Positions 47,623-56,608 of a stretch of 64,000 nt of DNA are shown piece by piece. The stretch covers positions 2,356,001 to 2,420,000 of the forward strand of contig NZ_CP060497.1 in NCBI RefSeq assembly GCF_014334135.1. Direction: 5' to 3'. The translations under genes were made by a program, and so were the position numbers. The notes below the pieces were generated by a model. The model searched no databases. It saw only the letters and a list, made by a program, of their open reading frames with translations, and was not told the DNA's origin. The stretch comes from Olivibacter sp. SDN3 (GTDB taxonomy: Bacteria > Bacteroidota > Bacteroidia > Sphingobacteriales > Sphingobacteriaceae). The stretch's first letter is position 1. Every line of letters starts with the position of its first letter.

Positions 47623-49985
47623 TATAACTCGCTCGGCGGCGGTGTTTCTATCCCCCATTCTTCATTGGGTCCGGCACCCATACCCAGCTCCAGTACACCC
47701 CCTTCCCGTATCTGTTCATGGTACAGCCAGGCATTTTTCAGCTCTTTCCCATTGAAGGTTGCCGATTGGATATATACGTTGTCCGGTGAGTTGTCGATCG
47801 TTCTAACGGTCAACGTCTTTCCGCCGGGAAGCGCGATAACGGCTTCGTCAAAAACAGGGCTGCCGATCTGTACCGTTGGCTTTAGATCGGTGAGGCCCTT
47901 TACATCAAACAGCCCCAGTGCCGACATCACGTACCAGGAACCGAGCTGTCCCTGATCTTCATCCTGTCCGTAACCATAGCCGTGAATGGGTTCAACACCA
48001 TAGAATTCGTTACATATGGCCCTCGTCCACTTTTGGGTCAGCCACGGTTTTGCCGAGTAGTTGAAAAGCCAGCTGACATGGAGGTTGGGCTGGTTGCCAT
48101 GGTTGTAGGGGGAGTGGATCCCCGCAAAGGCATCTATTTCCTTTCCTCCGCCAAAACCACCTTTCCGGGCTTCGGTAAAGATACTGTCCAGCCGTTCGTT
48201 GAACCGGTCCTGCCCGGCATTAGCTATTAATTTTGCCGGGTTATGCGGCACGTAATAGGTGTACTGTACCGCATTTCCCTCCTGAAAACCTCTCCAGGGT
48301 TCGGTAGGTTTGAAATTTTCAATAAAATTGCCCTTTATATCCCTCGGCCTGATCAGCTTTGTGGAAGGGTCCCACAGTTTTTCCCAACCTCCGGCATAAC
48401 CTATCAGTTCTTTATAGTCGCTTTCCCTTCCCAGTGCGCTGGCGAATTGCGCTGCCGCAAAAGCGCTGAAGCTGTACTCCATGGTATGCGAAGCTGAAAA
48501 ATATGCACCGCTGGTGTCCGTAATGTTTTCTTCCAGAAAAGGCACATAACCTTTGTTGATAAATGCCCGTACGTCCTGCTTACCGGAACCGTCCGGTCGG
48601 CTCTCCGTACTCAGTTCGTTCGCTCTCACCGCCCGGTAAGCGAGATCGGTGTCAAAATTCCGGATGCCCGCCTGGTAGGCCCCCGCAATTGCCAGTCCCA
48701 CAAAATTGGTACCTACACCCGAGGTAAACTGGCTGTTGGAGATACCGTCACCGAACCATCCGCGATGTTTATACATCTCCAGCTGCGTATTGACGTAATC
48801 GTTATACCGCTCCGGATAGGCAAGTGCCCAAAGCTGGGTAAGGTTCCAGAAAGCCCCCCAGATGGCATCCGTATTGTAAAAATTATAGGCCGGTTTCCCT
48901 TCTTCGGACAGGGGGATCTGTCCCGCTGTACCGTCATGTAACGGAAAGGCACCGTTTACATCATTGGCAACGCCCCTGCCCAGCAGGGCATGGTAGAGAC
49001 CGGTATAGAATTTGATCCGGTCCTGCTCCCTTCCGCCTGACACCTGTATCTTTGCCAGCTCGTCCCGCCAGGATTCCTGCGCCCGTTGTTTTGCCTGATC
49101 AAACGAAAGTGCGGCCGCTTCCTTTTGGAAATTTTCCCTCGCATTCGCGATAGAAGTGTAGGACAGCCCGACCTTCATCTCCAGCACTTCGTCTGCCGCT
49201 GTTTTGTACTCCAGTGATAGGCCCGCCCCAACGCCCCCGGCCTCCCTGCTTTCCCGGTGAATACCTTCCCTGTTAAAGGCATTGGTGCCTAGCGGTGCCC
49301 TGTTCAACTCCCCCCAAATGTACATCGTGATCTCTCCCCCGGGATCGTACGTTTCCACATACTTGGGGTAGGTGCTTACAGATCCTTCGAAATGGGTATC
49401 ATCGATCATGCGGACCTGTGCATCTTTTACCTCGCCACTTTCGCCCTGTTCGTTGCCTACATCCAAAATGATACGGGATTGGCTACTTTCCGGAAAGGTA
49501 TAGCGGTGAAACCCCACGCGGGCAGTGGCGGTGAGTTCCGCCTTTACGCCGTAATCATCCAGTACCACGCTGTAATAGCCCGGTTCGGCAATTTCCGTTT
49601 TTCTGTTGAACGCAGAACGGTAACCTGTTTCGGGCTGCTGCAGACTACCTGGCACCACCTTCAGCTCTCCGGTAGCGGGGATAGCCGATACGCCGCCTAT
49701 CTGCCATTCATGGAAATGTACAAACCCGGCGATGGATTGGTGCCTGATGTCGTAGCCGACAGCCTCCCAGCCGGATGGGTTGCCCTCGTGACCGTTGGTG
49801 GAAGGGGCCAGCTTTGCCATACCGTGCGGCACAGCTGCCGGCGTATAAAAGAACCACCTGCTGTGCGCCGTGCCGATACCGGGTTCTACATACTGTAGCG
49901 GATCAAATGTTTTCTCTGAACAGGAAGCTAATATTCCCCCGATCAGTATAGCTGTAAAAACAGAAAATAATTTTCTACTTGTCAT
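47622..49985 (-). CDS. GH92 alpha-mannosidase-like lipoprotein
   Basis: A 787-aa exported GH92 enzyme with a lipobox (GGILASCSEK, Cys near residue 22). The N-terminal beta sandwich carries the YVEPGIGTAHSRWFFYTPAA and PHGMAKLAPSTNG motifs, and the C-terminal alpha6/alpha6 barrel holds the catalytic residues. The likely general acid is Glu569 in QEGNAVQY and the calcium-dependent base pair is Asp675/Asp677 in GQDEDQGQLGSWY. The later HGNEP motif reads HGNQP (Gln632), which may change the +1 subsite and linkage preference. It acts on mannans or N-glycans, and was once coupled to a second glycosidase downstream. Confidence 0.93.
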   Translation of the reverse strand: MTSRKLFSVFTAILIGGILASCSEKTFDPLQYVEPGIGTAHSRWFFYTPAAVPHGMAKLAPSTNGHEGNPSGWEAVGYDIRHQSIAGFVHFHEWQIGGVSAIPATGELKVVPGSLQQPETGYRSAFNRKTEIAEPGYYSVVLDDYGVKAELTATARVGFHRYTFPESSQSRIILDVGNEQGESGEVKDAQVRMIDDTHFEGSVSTYPKYVETYDPGGEITMYIWGELNRAPLGTNAFNREGIHRESREAGGVGAGLSLEYKTAADEVLEMKVGLSYTSIANARENFQKEAAALSFDQAKQRAQESWRDELAKIQVSGGREQDRIKFYTGLYHALLGRGVANDVNGAFPLHDGTAGQIPLSEEGKPAYNFYNTDAIWGAFWNLTQLWALAYPERYNDYVNTQLEMYKHRGWFGDGISNSQFTSGVGTNFVGLAIAGAYQAGIRNFDTDLAYRAVRANELSTESRPDGSGKQDVRAFINKGYVPFLEENITDTSGAYFSASHTMEYSFSAFAAAQFASALGRESDYKELIGYAGGWEKLWDPSTKLIRPRDIKGNFIENFKPTEPWRGFQEGNAVQYTYYVPHNPAKLIANAGQDRFNERLDSIFTEARKGGFGGGKEIDAFAGIHSPYNHGNQPNLHVSWLFNYSAKPWLTQKWTRAICNEFYGVEPIHGYGYGQDEDQGQLGSWYVMSALGLFDVKGLTDLKPTVQIGSPVFDEAVIALPGGKTLTVRTIDNSPDNVYIQSATFNGKELKNAWLYHEQIREGGVLELGMGAGPNEEWGIETPPPSEL

Positions 49986-50278
49986 GGAATTGATCTTTAA
50001 GGTTCTTGCTTAAATTTTGCTATTAATGCATAAATCTCCACCATACAGTTCTGGTTGATGATCCATACCCCCCTTCCGGGATTATTTCCGCTCCAGTCTT
50101 CCAAATCGCCCAGAGACGTGATAAGTACAGCATCCAGTGTTTCCTGTTCAGGTTGAAATGGAAGACGCTTTCGTTTCGGGCAATAACCTGTAGACCACAA
50201 CAAGCGCTGCCAGGCAGAAAAATGCAAATACTCAGATGGCAAACATGCCACACCATGGTTCCCATTATAAAGAGATAA
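49986..50278. other. Upstream region of GH92 with a possible remnant
   Basis: A minus-strand frame contains LDAVLITSLGDLEDWSGNNP and EIYALIAKFKQEP, which might be a scrap of coding sequence, but there is no family match. The GH92 promoter must lie near 50000-50080. No clear element was found. Confidence 0.25.
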
Positions 50279-50491
50279 TCATAAGACCCAATTTACGTCC
50301 ATATAGACAATTTTATTGTTAATAATGGCATTTACCAGCGTATCAAAACCTCTATGGATATTGTTTGAGCCAAGACTATGAGAAGGGCTGATTTCATAAG
50401 TATTATTTTCTATATAGGCCGTATCTTGAACAGTTTCGTAGTTTTCCGTACTTGACATATGGCGCTTACTGTAAGAATCAGTCGTACTCAT
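50279..50491 (-). CDS. Small hypothetical protein
   Basis: A 70-aa polar protein from the ATG at 50491, rich in Asn, Ser and Thr (TENYETVQDTAYIENNTYEI). It has no signal peptide, membrane segment or known motif. A 22-bp palindrome lies 39 bp upstream of its start. It could be a genuine small regulated protein or a chance frame. Confidence 0.3.
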   Translation of the reverse strand: MSTTDSYSKRHMSSTENYETVQDTAYIENNTYEISPSHSLGSNNIHRGFDTLVNAIINNKIVYMDVNWVL

Positions 50492-50529
50492 TTAATGATT
50501 ATCTAAGTTTATAAATACAAATACAAACA

Positions 50530-50551
50530 TATATATGTATATACATATATA
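50530..50551. repeat. Perfect 22-bp A/T palindrome
   Basis: TATATATGTAT followed by ATACATATATA is fully self-complementary. It sits upstream of the small gene at 50279-50491 and looks like an operator or a DNA-unwinding element. Confidence 0.5.
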
Positions 50552-51093
50552 CAAATATTTTCCTGAATTTATTGCTGTTTCGAGATAGATACAAATAAAA
50601 AGATATATTAATGTCTCATTAACAAATTATTGATACGAAAATTACAATGAAAAACATGTACATACATTTAGATAAAGAAGTTCTTTCACCACATTATATT
50701 GAAAAGGACCAATAGGTCTAATATATTTTTTAGTGCTTTAAATATAGATTTCGCGTAAGTTGGTTTTTCGACAATTTTGGTAGAAATAACAGCCAAATAA
50801 TTGTTCGTTGCTTCTCCATCTTTAAGTCCGCTAGCTTAGGCAGTCATTCATTTTAACCCACTGATGTTGCGTTTTCCGATATGCTTGTTTTAGAACGGCA
50901 TATCCTGCATTGCTAGAGGCTCCGAACATAGTAATCCTTTTTAGTGCATCCTCCATATATTTATCCGATATTTTTTCATAGTCGTTTTTATAGAGGCCGC
51001 CGAAATTGAAGAAAATGGAGTATATTAGCCTAGAACAAAGACAGTATTTTGGAACCACAGACTGTCAGATCAAGTAGTGGCTATTACATCTTA
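50552..51093. other. Intergenic stretch before the RarD-like transporter
   Basis: About 540 A/T-rich bases. A 75-codon minus-strand frame (50831-51058) overlaps the transporter leader and has no family resemblance. Nothing else is supported. Confidence 0.35.
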
Positions 51094-52005
51094 ATGAAAT
51101 ATTATCTATCTGCCGTATTGGGCTTTGCTATTTGGGGTACTTTTGCATTGGTATTAAAGCCTTTAAGTGCTTATGCCGCTCTGGATATTCTTATCCATCG
51201 TGTAATCTTTGCCGCGATCAGCATCGTTTTAGCCTGTTTTATTTTCAGAAGGAAACAAACCTCTGCCAGTATCCATTATCTCAGAACAACGTCGAGGAAA
51301 GAAAGGATGAACTTGATGGTGAACATACTCTTTAGCGCCGTTATGCTCGCATTGAATTGGTTCCTGTTTATTTACGTGATGAATGCGGTCAGTGTCAATG
51401 CCACTTCTTTGGCCTATCTGATCTGTCCCATCGTAGCCACGGTTCTGGCAAGCCTTTTCTTACATGAAAAACTGAATAAAGGGCAATGGTTTGCAGTATT
51501 GTTAAGCTTGGTTAGTTGCATCATCCTAGCGTACGGCCATTTTATGGACCTGGTTTACAGCATGGTGATTGCTGTTTCGTATGCAATTTACATAGTGCTC
51601 CAGAAGAATACGTTTAAGATGGATAAATTTTTCACATTGACCATCCACGTCGTCGTAAGCACCATCCTGTTGCTCCCAATATTAACGGTTATTGATACCG
51701 CTGTTCCGAAAACAATAACGTTCTATAGCTTTGTTGCGATCATTGCTGTGGGTTACACCATTATTCCACTGTTCCTCAATATTTTTGCCTTAAAAGGATT
51801 GGATTCTTCCGTTGTCGGCACCTTGCTATACTTAAATCCCATTATCAGTTTCTTATTGGCAGTTCTTTATTATAAAGAGCCCGTCAATACGGTACAGATC
51901 ATCGCCTTTGGAATGATTTTTACGGCTGTCGTGATTTTCAACCTCGCCTATCTGTATAGAAGGAAAAGCAATACCACGTTAAAGTACGCTGAAAATAAGC
52001 TTTGA
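51094..52005 (+). CDS. EamA/RarD-type transporter
   Basis: A 303-aa protein from the ATG at 51094 (MKYYLSAVLGFAIWGTFALV). The in-frame ATG at 51049 adds 15 polar residues and is less likely. About ten membrane helices form two EamA repeats: the first includes LDILIHRVIFAAISIVLACF and NWFLFIYVMNAVSVNATSLA, the second VGTLLYLNPIISFLLAVLYY. The family exports metabolites and drugs; the RarD-like subset was linked to chloramphenicol sensitivity. No partner gene is adjacent. Confidence 0.9.
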   Translation: MKYYLSAVLGFAIWGTFALVLKPLSAYAALDILIHRVIFAAISIVLACFIFRRKQTSASIHYLRTTSRKERMNLMVNILFSAVMLALNWFLFIYVMNAVSVNATSLAYLICPIVATVLASLFLHEKLNKGQWFAVLLSLVSCIILAYGHFMDLVYSMVIAVSYAIYIVLQKNTFKMDKFFTLTIHVVVSTILLLPILTVIDTAVPKTITFYSFVAIIAVGYTIIPLFLNIFALKGLDSSVVGTLLYLNPIISFLLAVLYYKEPVNTVQIIAFGMIFTAVVIFNLAYLYRRKSNTTLKYAENKL

Positions 52006-52222
52006 GTAACAGGCACAGCAATGGGTAATCCGCTATATATCCTCTCATAGGGGGGCGTTCATTCCAATACGCTTCATTTCGCTCTCGAAGCAGAAAATGA
52101 AGCAAATGAACCGATAGGCGGTCTGTTAAAAGTTTACCTTATGAAACTTATTGCCCTGAAAAATGTTATGTTCTTGATTACAAGAAAGCGGTATAGAAAG
52201 GAACATTCACGTAGAACATAAG
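52006..52222. other. Short gap with a possible remnant
   Basis: A startless frame from about 52079 reads FALEAENEANEPIGGLLKVY and runs to about 52221. It has no recognisable family and may be a scrap of a lost gene. Confidence 0.25.
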
Positions 52223-52450
52223 ATGAAGAAAAATCATTATTTAACAAGTAAGATTAGGAGCGCAGCTGTTGGACAGGCTGCTGCTGGTCGTCTGGCGGTT
52301 GGAGCATTAGCTGTTGGAGCGATGGCTGTTGGGGTTCTGGCAATAGGAGCGCTTACTGTCGGTGTACTACGAATCGGAAAAGGCAAATTCGGAAAGCTGC
52401 ACATCAATGAGCTGGAAGTCGACCGGTTGATAGTGAAAGATCAGATATAA
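52223..52450 (+). CDS. Small protein built of five-residue repeats
   Basis: A 75-aa protein. After residue 13 it is built almost wholly of 5-residue units of the form xVGxL: AVGQA, AAGRL, AVGAL, AVGAM, AVGVL, AIGAL, TVGVL, RIGKG, KFGKL, HINEL, EVDRL. The period and the Leu at the fifth position resemble pentapeptide-repeat right-handed beta helices, but with Gly in the third place. The last units are charged. No signal peptide is visible. The role is unknown; similar short proteins occur scattered in bacteria. Confidence 0.65.
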   Translation: MKKNHYLTSKIRSAAVGQAAAGRLAVGALAVGAMAVGVLAIGALTVGVLRIGKGKFGKLHINELEVDRLIVKDQI

Positions 52451-52570
52451 CCGCCATGATATGGCAGTAGAAATGCTTGAAAAAGGCTAGAAAATCAGTC
52501 TTGTTTTTTTTAAGATTTCCTTCTAGTCTGCATTTAAAGGGCATACAAAATATTGGCAAGCGTATTATGA

Positions 52571-52705
52571 TTTTTGAAGAAGGCGGGATGGCGTTTTAAA
52601 ACCAAACAGGTTGTTTATTCGCCAGAAGATACCGATAGTTATGTAGGATATGCGTTATGTTTTCATTCAGATTTCATCCGGAACTACCCTTTAGGAAACG
52701 CCTGA
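52571..52705 (+). pseudogene. Sensor-half fragment of an AraC-family regulator
   Basis: A 44-codon startless frame reads VVYSPEDTDSYVGYALCFHS then DFIRNYPLGNA and stops at 52703-52705. It parallels the sensor half of the AraC protein at 30014-30910 (the GHGLVFHPDLIKGTPLAKS segment), where this stretch leads into the helical linker. The DNA-binding half is absent. It is the counterpart of the DNA-binding-only remnant at 27714, though not necessarily from the same gene. Confidence 0.5.
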
Positions 52706-52893
52706 CCATTCTTCCACTCGACAAACATAGGGGGTACGCTAAATAATAAGCAAAGAAATGGATGAAGTTGAAATATATTAGTTTAATACGGCCATTGCCC
52801 AATCATCCGGTAGAGGGCGGGTATAATAATAGTAGCTTAAAAAGGAGTTGCTGTTCCTTAACTTTACAATATCAATTCCCGGAATGCTGAATG

Positions 52894-53520
52894 TCAGGTT
52901 TTTTTCAGTTTTTTTCTCTGGTAGTATCGTTTTGACTTCTCTAGACTTCCACACGCCTGCATATCACACCATTTTCTCCGATGATTTTTAGTCTCATCAA
53001 TAAACAGCCACTCGCATGCCCTACATTTTTTAATGTATTGTTGGTCTCTGTTAACCAGCAAATCGTGTGCTGACAATAAAAATGCCCACAATGGTTGCCA
53101 AAGGTCTACCCTGTCTTTTTTCCAATCCCTTTTTAGCTGAGACCCTTCGATAAAAAAAGATTGATTTGAATATGCTCGCGAAATATATCCGTTAAATGCT
53201 TTAAGAATCTCCTGATTAAGCTTATCCAGCATGCCTGTTGCGAGAGCGGTAAATACCTTGAAAAATACCTGTCTCACTTCACGTGCCACGGTTAAGACCC
53301 GTTCGCCTTCTTCAATATGGGTTGTAGAAAGTATTCTCAAGGCCCCTATTTTTTCCTTATCTAACAGCGATAACCTTTCAGAAAGCGTAAGTAGATCGCT
53401 GTAATCGCGCAGTCTTTCCACTATCGTGTCCTTTTCAGTGTCAAAACCGGAGTTAACGAAATCGAGACAGGCTATTCCTCCGTCAAGAGGCATGTTCTCT
53501 ATAGTCTTTGCTGTTGGCAT
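52894..53520 (-). CDS. CGNR zinc-finger (ABATE-domain) regulator
   Basis: A 208-aa protein. The N-terminal ABATE domain starts at LDGGIACLDFVNSGFD (residues 12-27). The C-terminal zinc finger reads CRACEWLFIDETKNHRRKWC then CGSLEKSKRYY, where the family normally has CGNR; here it is CGSL. The protein is a probable stress or antibiotic-responsive DNA-binding regulator. The promoter element only 4 bp upstream implies a nearly leaderless transcript, or a start at Met10 (53493). It is divergent from an EamA transporter, its likely target. Confidence 0.85.
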   Translation of the reverse strand: MPTAKTIENMPLDGGIACLDFVNSGFDTEKDTIVERLRDYSDLLTLSERLSLLDKEKIGALRILSTTHIEEGERVLTVAREVRQVFFKVFTALATGMLDKLNQEILKAFNGYISRAYSNQSFFIEGSQLKRDWKKDRVDLWQPLWAFLLSAHDLLVNRDQQYIKKCRACEWLFIDETKNHRRKWCDMQACGSLEKSKRYYQRKKLKKT

Positions 53521-53524
53521 AGGA

Positions 53525-53575
53525 TAAACTTAGATAATTTTCATTTTATATGCAATTTAATCGCGTTGTATATAA
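53525..53575 (-). promoter_or_regulatory. Recurring promoter element, copy B
   Basis: Read on the minus strand: TATATAC-like block (53575-53568), 12 bp, TTGCATATAAA, then TAAGTTTA (53532-53525) with 20 bp between TTG and the -7 box. It drives the CGNR gene and shares its architecture with copies at 22719 and 38231. Confidence 0.65.
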
Positions 53576-53723
53576 AATCATATTTGTCGATCTCTCCTCT
53601 GCTATTGAGAGCTTATTTTATAGAGGAAATATACGAAAAAACATAACCGGCTAAACCGGTTTTAAAGGTTGTTATCTTTTATAATTTTACTACCTTTAAA
53701 ATAAATTTTAACAGTAATAAACT

Positions 53724-54671
53724 ATGGTCAACAAAAAAGGTTACAATCGCATTACCATGATCTTGGCGTTCATAGCCATTTATTTTGTTTGGGGGACGAC
53801 GTATCTCGCCAATTTATTTGGCCTTGAAAGTATGGAGCCATTTGTACTTTCTTCTTTGAGGTATCTCGTCGCTGGTTTATTATTGCTTACCTGGGTAATT
53901 GGCAAAAGGCTTATCTGGCCTGATCTATATGGGATAAAAGTCTTGTCTGTAAGCGGAGTCCTTATGCTGGTCGGTGGCTCTGGGCTGGTAGTGTTTGCCG
54001 AACAATATATTAATTCAGGTTATGCTGCAGTAGTCGTGGCGTCAGAGCCATTTTGGTTCGTGTTGTTGGATAAAAAACACTGGAAATTCTATTTTAACAA
54101 CCGCAACATACTTGTGGGGCTTTTCTCGGGTTTTTCCGGCATTGTTTTGTTCTCCTATTTTTCGCCGGAATCCGGAATTGCCGGAACTGCTGATAAATTG
54201 GTCGGAACCACTATTTTACTGGTCAGTGCCGTTTTATGGGTAGTGGGAACGTTATACGCAAATAAAAGAATGAGAACTGGAACCTCTAATATAACGAATT
54301 CTGCAATACAACTATTGGCGGCCGGTACATTTTCGGCGTTGATTGCTTTTTGCCTTGGCGAATGGAACCGTTTTACAGTCCATGATATAAGCCTGAAGGC
54401 CTGGTCCGGATTGATCTTCTTGATATTTATGGGTTCAATGGTGGCATATATGGCTTTTACCTGGTTGGTTACCATACAGCCGCCCGCGGTCGTGAGCACG
54501 CATACTTATGTCAACCCGATGGTCGCCGTTTTTATTGGATGGTTGATAGCTGATGAACGGATCGTTCCCCATCAGATCTATGCCTTCGTGCTGGTTTTAG
54601 GAGGCGTTCTGCTTACGCAGATAGAAAGGAAAATTAGTTTGAATCCAAATCAGATTAAAGAAATCACGTAG
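53724..54671 (+). CDS. EamA-family (DMT) transporter
   Basis: A 315-aa protein with about ten membrane helices and two EamA repeats. The first has YFVWGTTYLANLFGLESMEP and LRYLVAGLLLLTW, the second contains GSMVAYMAFTWLVTIQPPAV followed by THTYVNPMVAVFIGWLIADE, the usual end signature. It is divergent from the CGNR regulator with 203 bp between starts, a recurring regulator-exporter arrangement. It probably exports an amino-acid-like or drug-like compound. Confidence 0.92.
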   Translation: MVNKKGYNRITMILAFIAIYFVWGTTYLANLFGLESMEPFVLSSLRYLVAGLLLLTWVIGKRLIWPDLYGIKVLSVSGVLMLVGGSGLVVFAEQYINSGYAAVVVASEPFWFVLLDKKHWKFYFNNRNILVGLFSGFSGIVLFSYFSPESGIAGTADKLVGTTILLVSAVLWVVGTLYANKRMRTGTSNITNSAIQLLAAGTFSALIAFCLGEWNRFTVHDISLKAWSGLIFLIFMGSMVAYMAFTWLVTIQPPAVVSTHTYVNPMVAVFIGWLIADERIVPHQIYAFVLVLGGVLLTQIERKISLNPNQIKEIT

Positions 54672-54735
54672 ATAAAAATTCCTTTGCCAACTTGCGGTCA
54701 ATTAAAATATACAGCCTTCAGGAAATAGCTCCATA

Positions 54736-55104
54736 TTACCTTTTGCTCCTCATACTACTCATCCCGGAGAGATAGGCTGCGGGATAAACTCCTGCAAGTA
54801 GCCCTACCCTAATAGCTGAAAGTAGAATAGCTGGAAACAGCCATACGCTTGTCCATGGAAATACCAGTTGCTTGCCAGCGAGCGGGTTGAAAAACGGCAG
54901 GAGCAGCCAAGCCATCAATACGCCGAGCACGATAGACAGTAAACTGTACAGCATGGATTCGGCAGGGAATTGCATCATCAAACTACGGCGGTAGGAGCCA
55001 AGGACTTTACGCAACTCCACTTCCCTGGCACGGCTGGCTGATTTGACGGTAGATAGGTTGATGAAATTTATGCAAGCAATCAACAGGATAAACCCGGCGT
55101 GCAT
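54736..55104 (-). pseudogene. Internal fragment of an FtsX-type ABC permease
   Basis: A 122-aa frame holds only the first FtsX domain of a permease: GFILLIACINFINLSTVKSA, EVELRKVLGSYRRSLMMQF and three membrane segments, ending YPAAYLSGMSSMRSKR. It aligns with about residues 285-415 of the complete permease at 247-2607. Everything before (the MacB-like domain) and after (the second FtsX domain) is missing. The coding similarity continues upstream right to the stop of the TlpA gene, so a recombination joined the two. Confidence 0.75.
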
Positions 55105-55121
55105 CCAAAAGGCGGTGCTGA

Positions 55122-56252
55122 TTAATCTGCCGCGGTGATGGTATCTAGTTTTTGGTTCAGCTCCTCTCCGCGTAAATTTCTTCCGATAATCCTTCCTTCC
55201 CGGTCGAGTAGAAAATTATCTGGCACCGATGTAACAAGTAGTTTTTTTGCAATAGCACTATTCCATAGATTCTGCAATTCCGAAACATGTGTCCAAGGCA
55301 ACCCATCTTCTCTGATTGCGTTTATCCAGTCCTCCTGTTTCTGATCAAACGAAACCGCTAGAATCTCGAAGCCTTTCGATTTATACTCATTATAACTTTT
55401 AACAAGATTCGGGTTTTCGCGTCTACATGGCGTACACCAGCTGGCCCAGAATTCTACCAGTACGTACTTGCCCTTATAGTTGGAAAGACTGACGCTGTTA
55501 CCTGCCGTGTCAGCCAAAGAGAAATCCTCTAACTGCTCCCCCAATTGCACTGATAGTTGTTTCCTGAGAAGCTCTTGTAAAACTTGGCCCTTCTTTGTTG
55601 CCTTGACTTCAGGCGTTAGCTTATTATATAAGCGCTCCCCACGTGCATAAAACGAAGGGTCGTTTCGTATATAACCGTGCAGTAAGCTTGCTGCAAAAAA
55701 TGTATTCGGATGCGTATCAATAAATTGAATATTCATTTCATCACGTTCTCTCGCCAATGAGTCGTATACGCGGCGATCCTCTTCGGTATAAGCGTTCGAT
55801 CTGATTTTTTTGTCCAACGAAGCCAGTTGAGTACTGAGTGGCTCCGCTTTAAGGCGGAGTTCCTCACTTAATCGCTGCGTTTCCGAGTTCCGAACTATCT
55901 GTTTGTCAAAACCACGAAGGCCCTCAAAATAGATTTCTTTATCCGGCTCCACCCAAAAAGAATAGCACCGCCAGTTGCCCAGGTAGTTTTTATCATAGAT
56001 ATTGTCTATAGAAAGCGATATGGTCGTTGGTTCAGTGATGTATCCGCTCAAAATGAAATGCCCGTTTTCATCCAAATTAACGGTGTCATAAACCAGACTA
56101 TCGGGATTATAGCGGTAATCTACATAATAAGATGCGCCCGGAACAGTATCTATCGAACCTACCACCTTAAACGGTTTGGCATCTTGTGCCTTAGTGGTCT
56201 TAGGGTTGAAAAATAAGAGAAAAGCTGATAAGAGCAAAAGATATTTTATCAT
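55122..56252 (-). CDS. TlpA-like thiol-disulfide oxidoreductase with DUF4369 domain
   Basis: A 376-aa periplasmic protein. The signal peptide covers residues 1-22 (ending TKAQ), a DUF4369 beta domain about 28-125, a helical linker to about 230, and a thioredoxin domain to the end with the redox motif FWASWCTPCRREN. The cis-Pro loop is in LLVTSVPDNFLLDREG. It probably reduces cysteines of c-type cytochromes or envelope proteins. The C-terminus matches a scrap at 6114-6185, so at least two paralogues once existed. Confidence 0.93.
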   Translation of the reverse strand: MIKYLLLLSAFLLFFNPKTTKAQDAKPFKVVGSIDTVPGASYYVDYRYNPDSLVYDTVNLDENGHFILSGYITEPTTISLSIDNIYDKNYLGNWRCYSFWVEPDKEIYFEGLRGFDKQIVRNSETQRLSEELRLKAEPLSTQLASLDKKIRSNAYTEEDRRVYDSLARERDEMNIQFIDTHPNTFFAASLLHGYIRNDPSFYARGERLYNKLTPEVKATKKGQVLQELLRKQLSVQLGEQLEDFSLADTAGNSVSLSNYKGKYVLVEFWASWCTPCRRENPNLVKSYNEYKSKGFEILAVSFDQKQEDWINAIREDGLPWTHVSELQNLWNSAIAKKLLVTSVPDNFLLDREGRIIGRNLRGEELNQKLDTITAAD

Positions 56253-56608
56253 GGCTTTGTCGTTTAGAGCATCTTGTTAGATAGTCATGCCTATCGACAA
56301 GAGAATAACCGGGGTTTATACATATCGATGAGCAAACTCAGTCAGGCGGAGAATCTCCTGTGCATGATTTGCAAACCGAATCACAATTGTCAGTCAATGC
56401 TAATATAATAAAATCGGGATATCGTGTCAAGCTCATCAAGCATTTATTCACCTTTGATTTAGTAAAATCAAATTATCGAAGATCACCTTTTTTCTTAGTA
56501 TTAAAATTCCTCCATTTTATAATCAAAAATTACACAGAAATTCCTATCTTACTCTAGTAAATGATCTAAACAAAAGCTTATAACACTTTAGGATCGAACC
56601 ATCTTGTA
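56253..56608. other. Intergenic stretch before the zeta-toxin-like gene
   Basis: About 350 A/T-rich bases with only unsupported short frames. No operator, repeat or RNA gene was recognised. Confidence 0.35.

Noticed and set aside
48090-48092. First reading of Gln632 in HGNQP as loss of the GH92 catalytic acid, which would imply a mannose-phosphodiester uncapping enzyme.
   Set aside because: Spacing to the DxD base shows that the general acid is more likely Glu569 in QEGNAVQY, about 106-108 residues before the Asp pair, and this Glu is intact. The Gln was kept only as a possible subsite change.
50831-51058. 75-codon minus-strand frame upstream of the RarD-like transporter.
   Set aside because: It overlaps the leader of the opposite gene and has no recognisable motif or start context.
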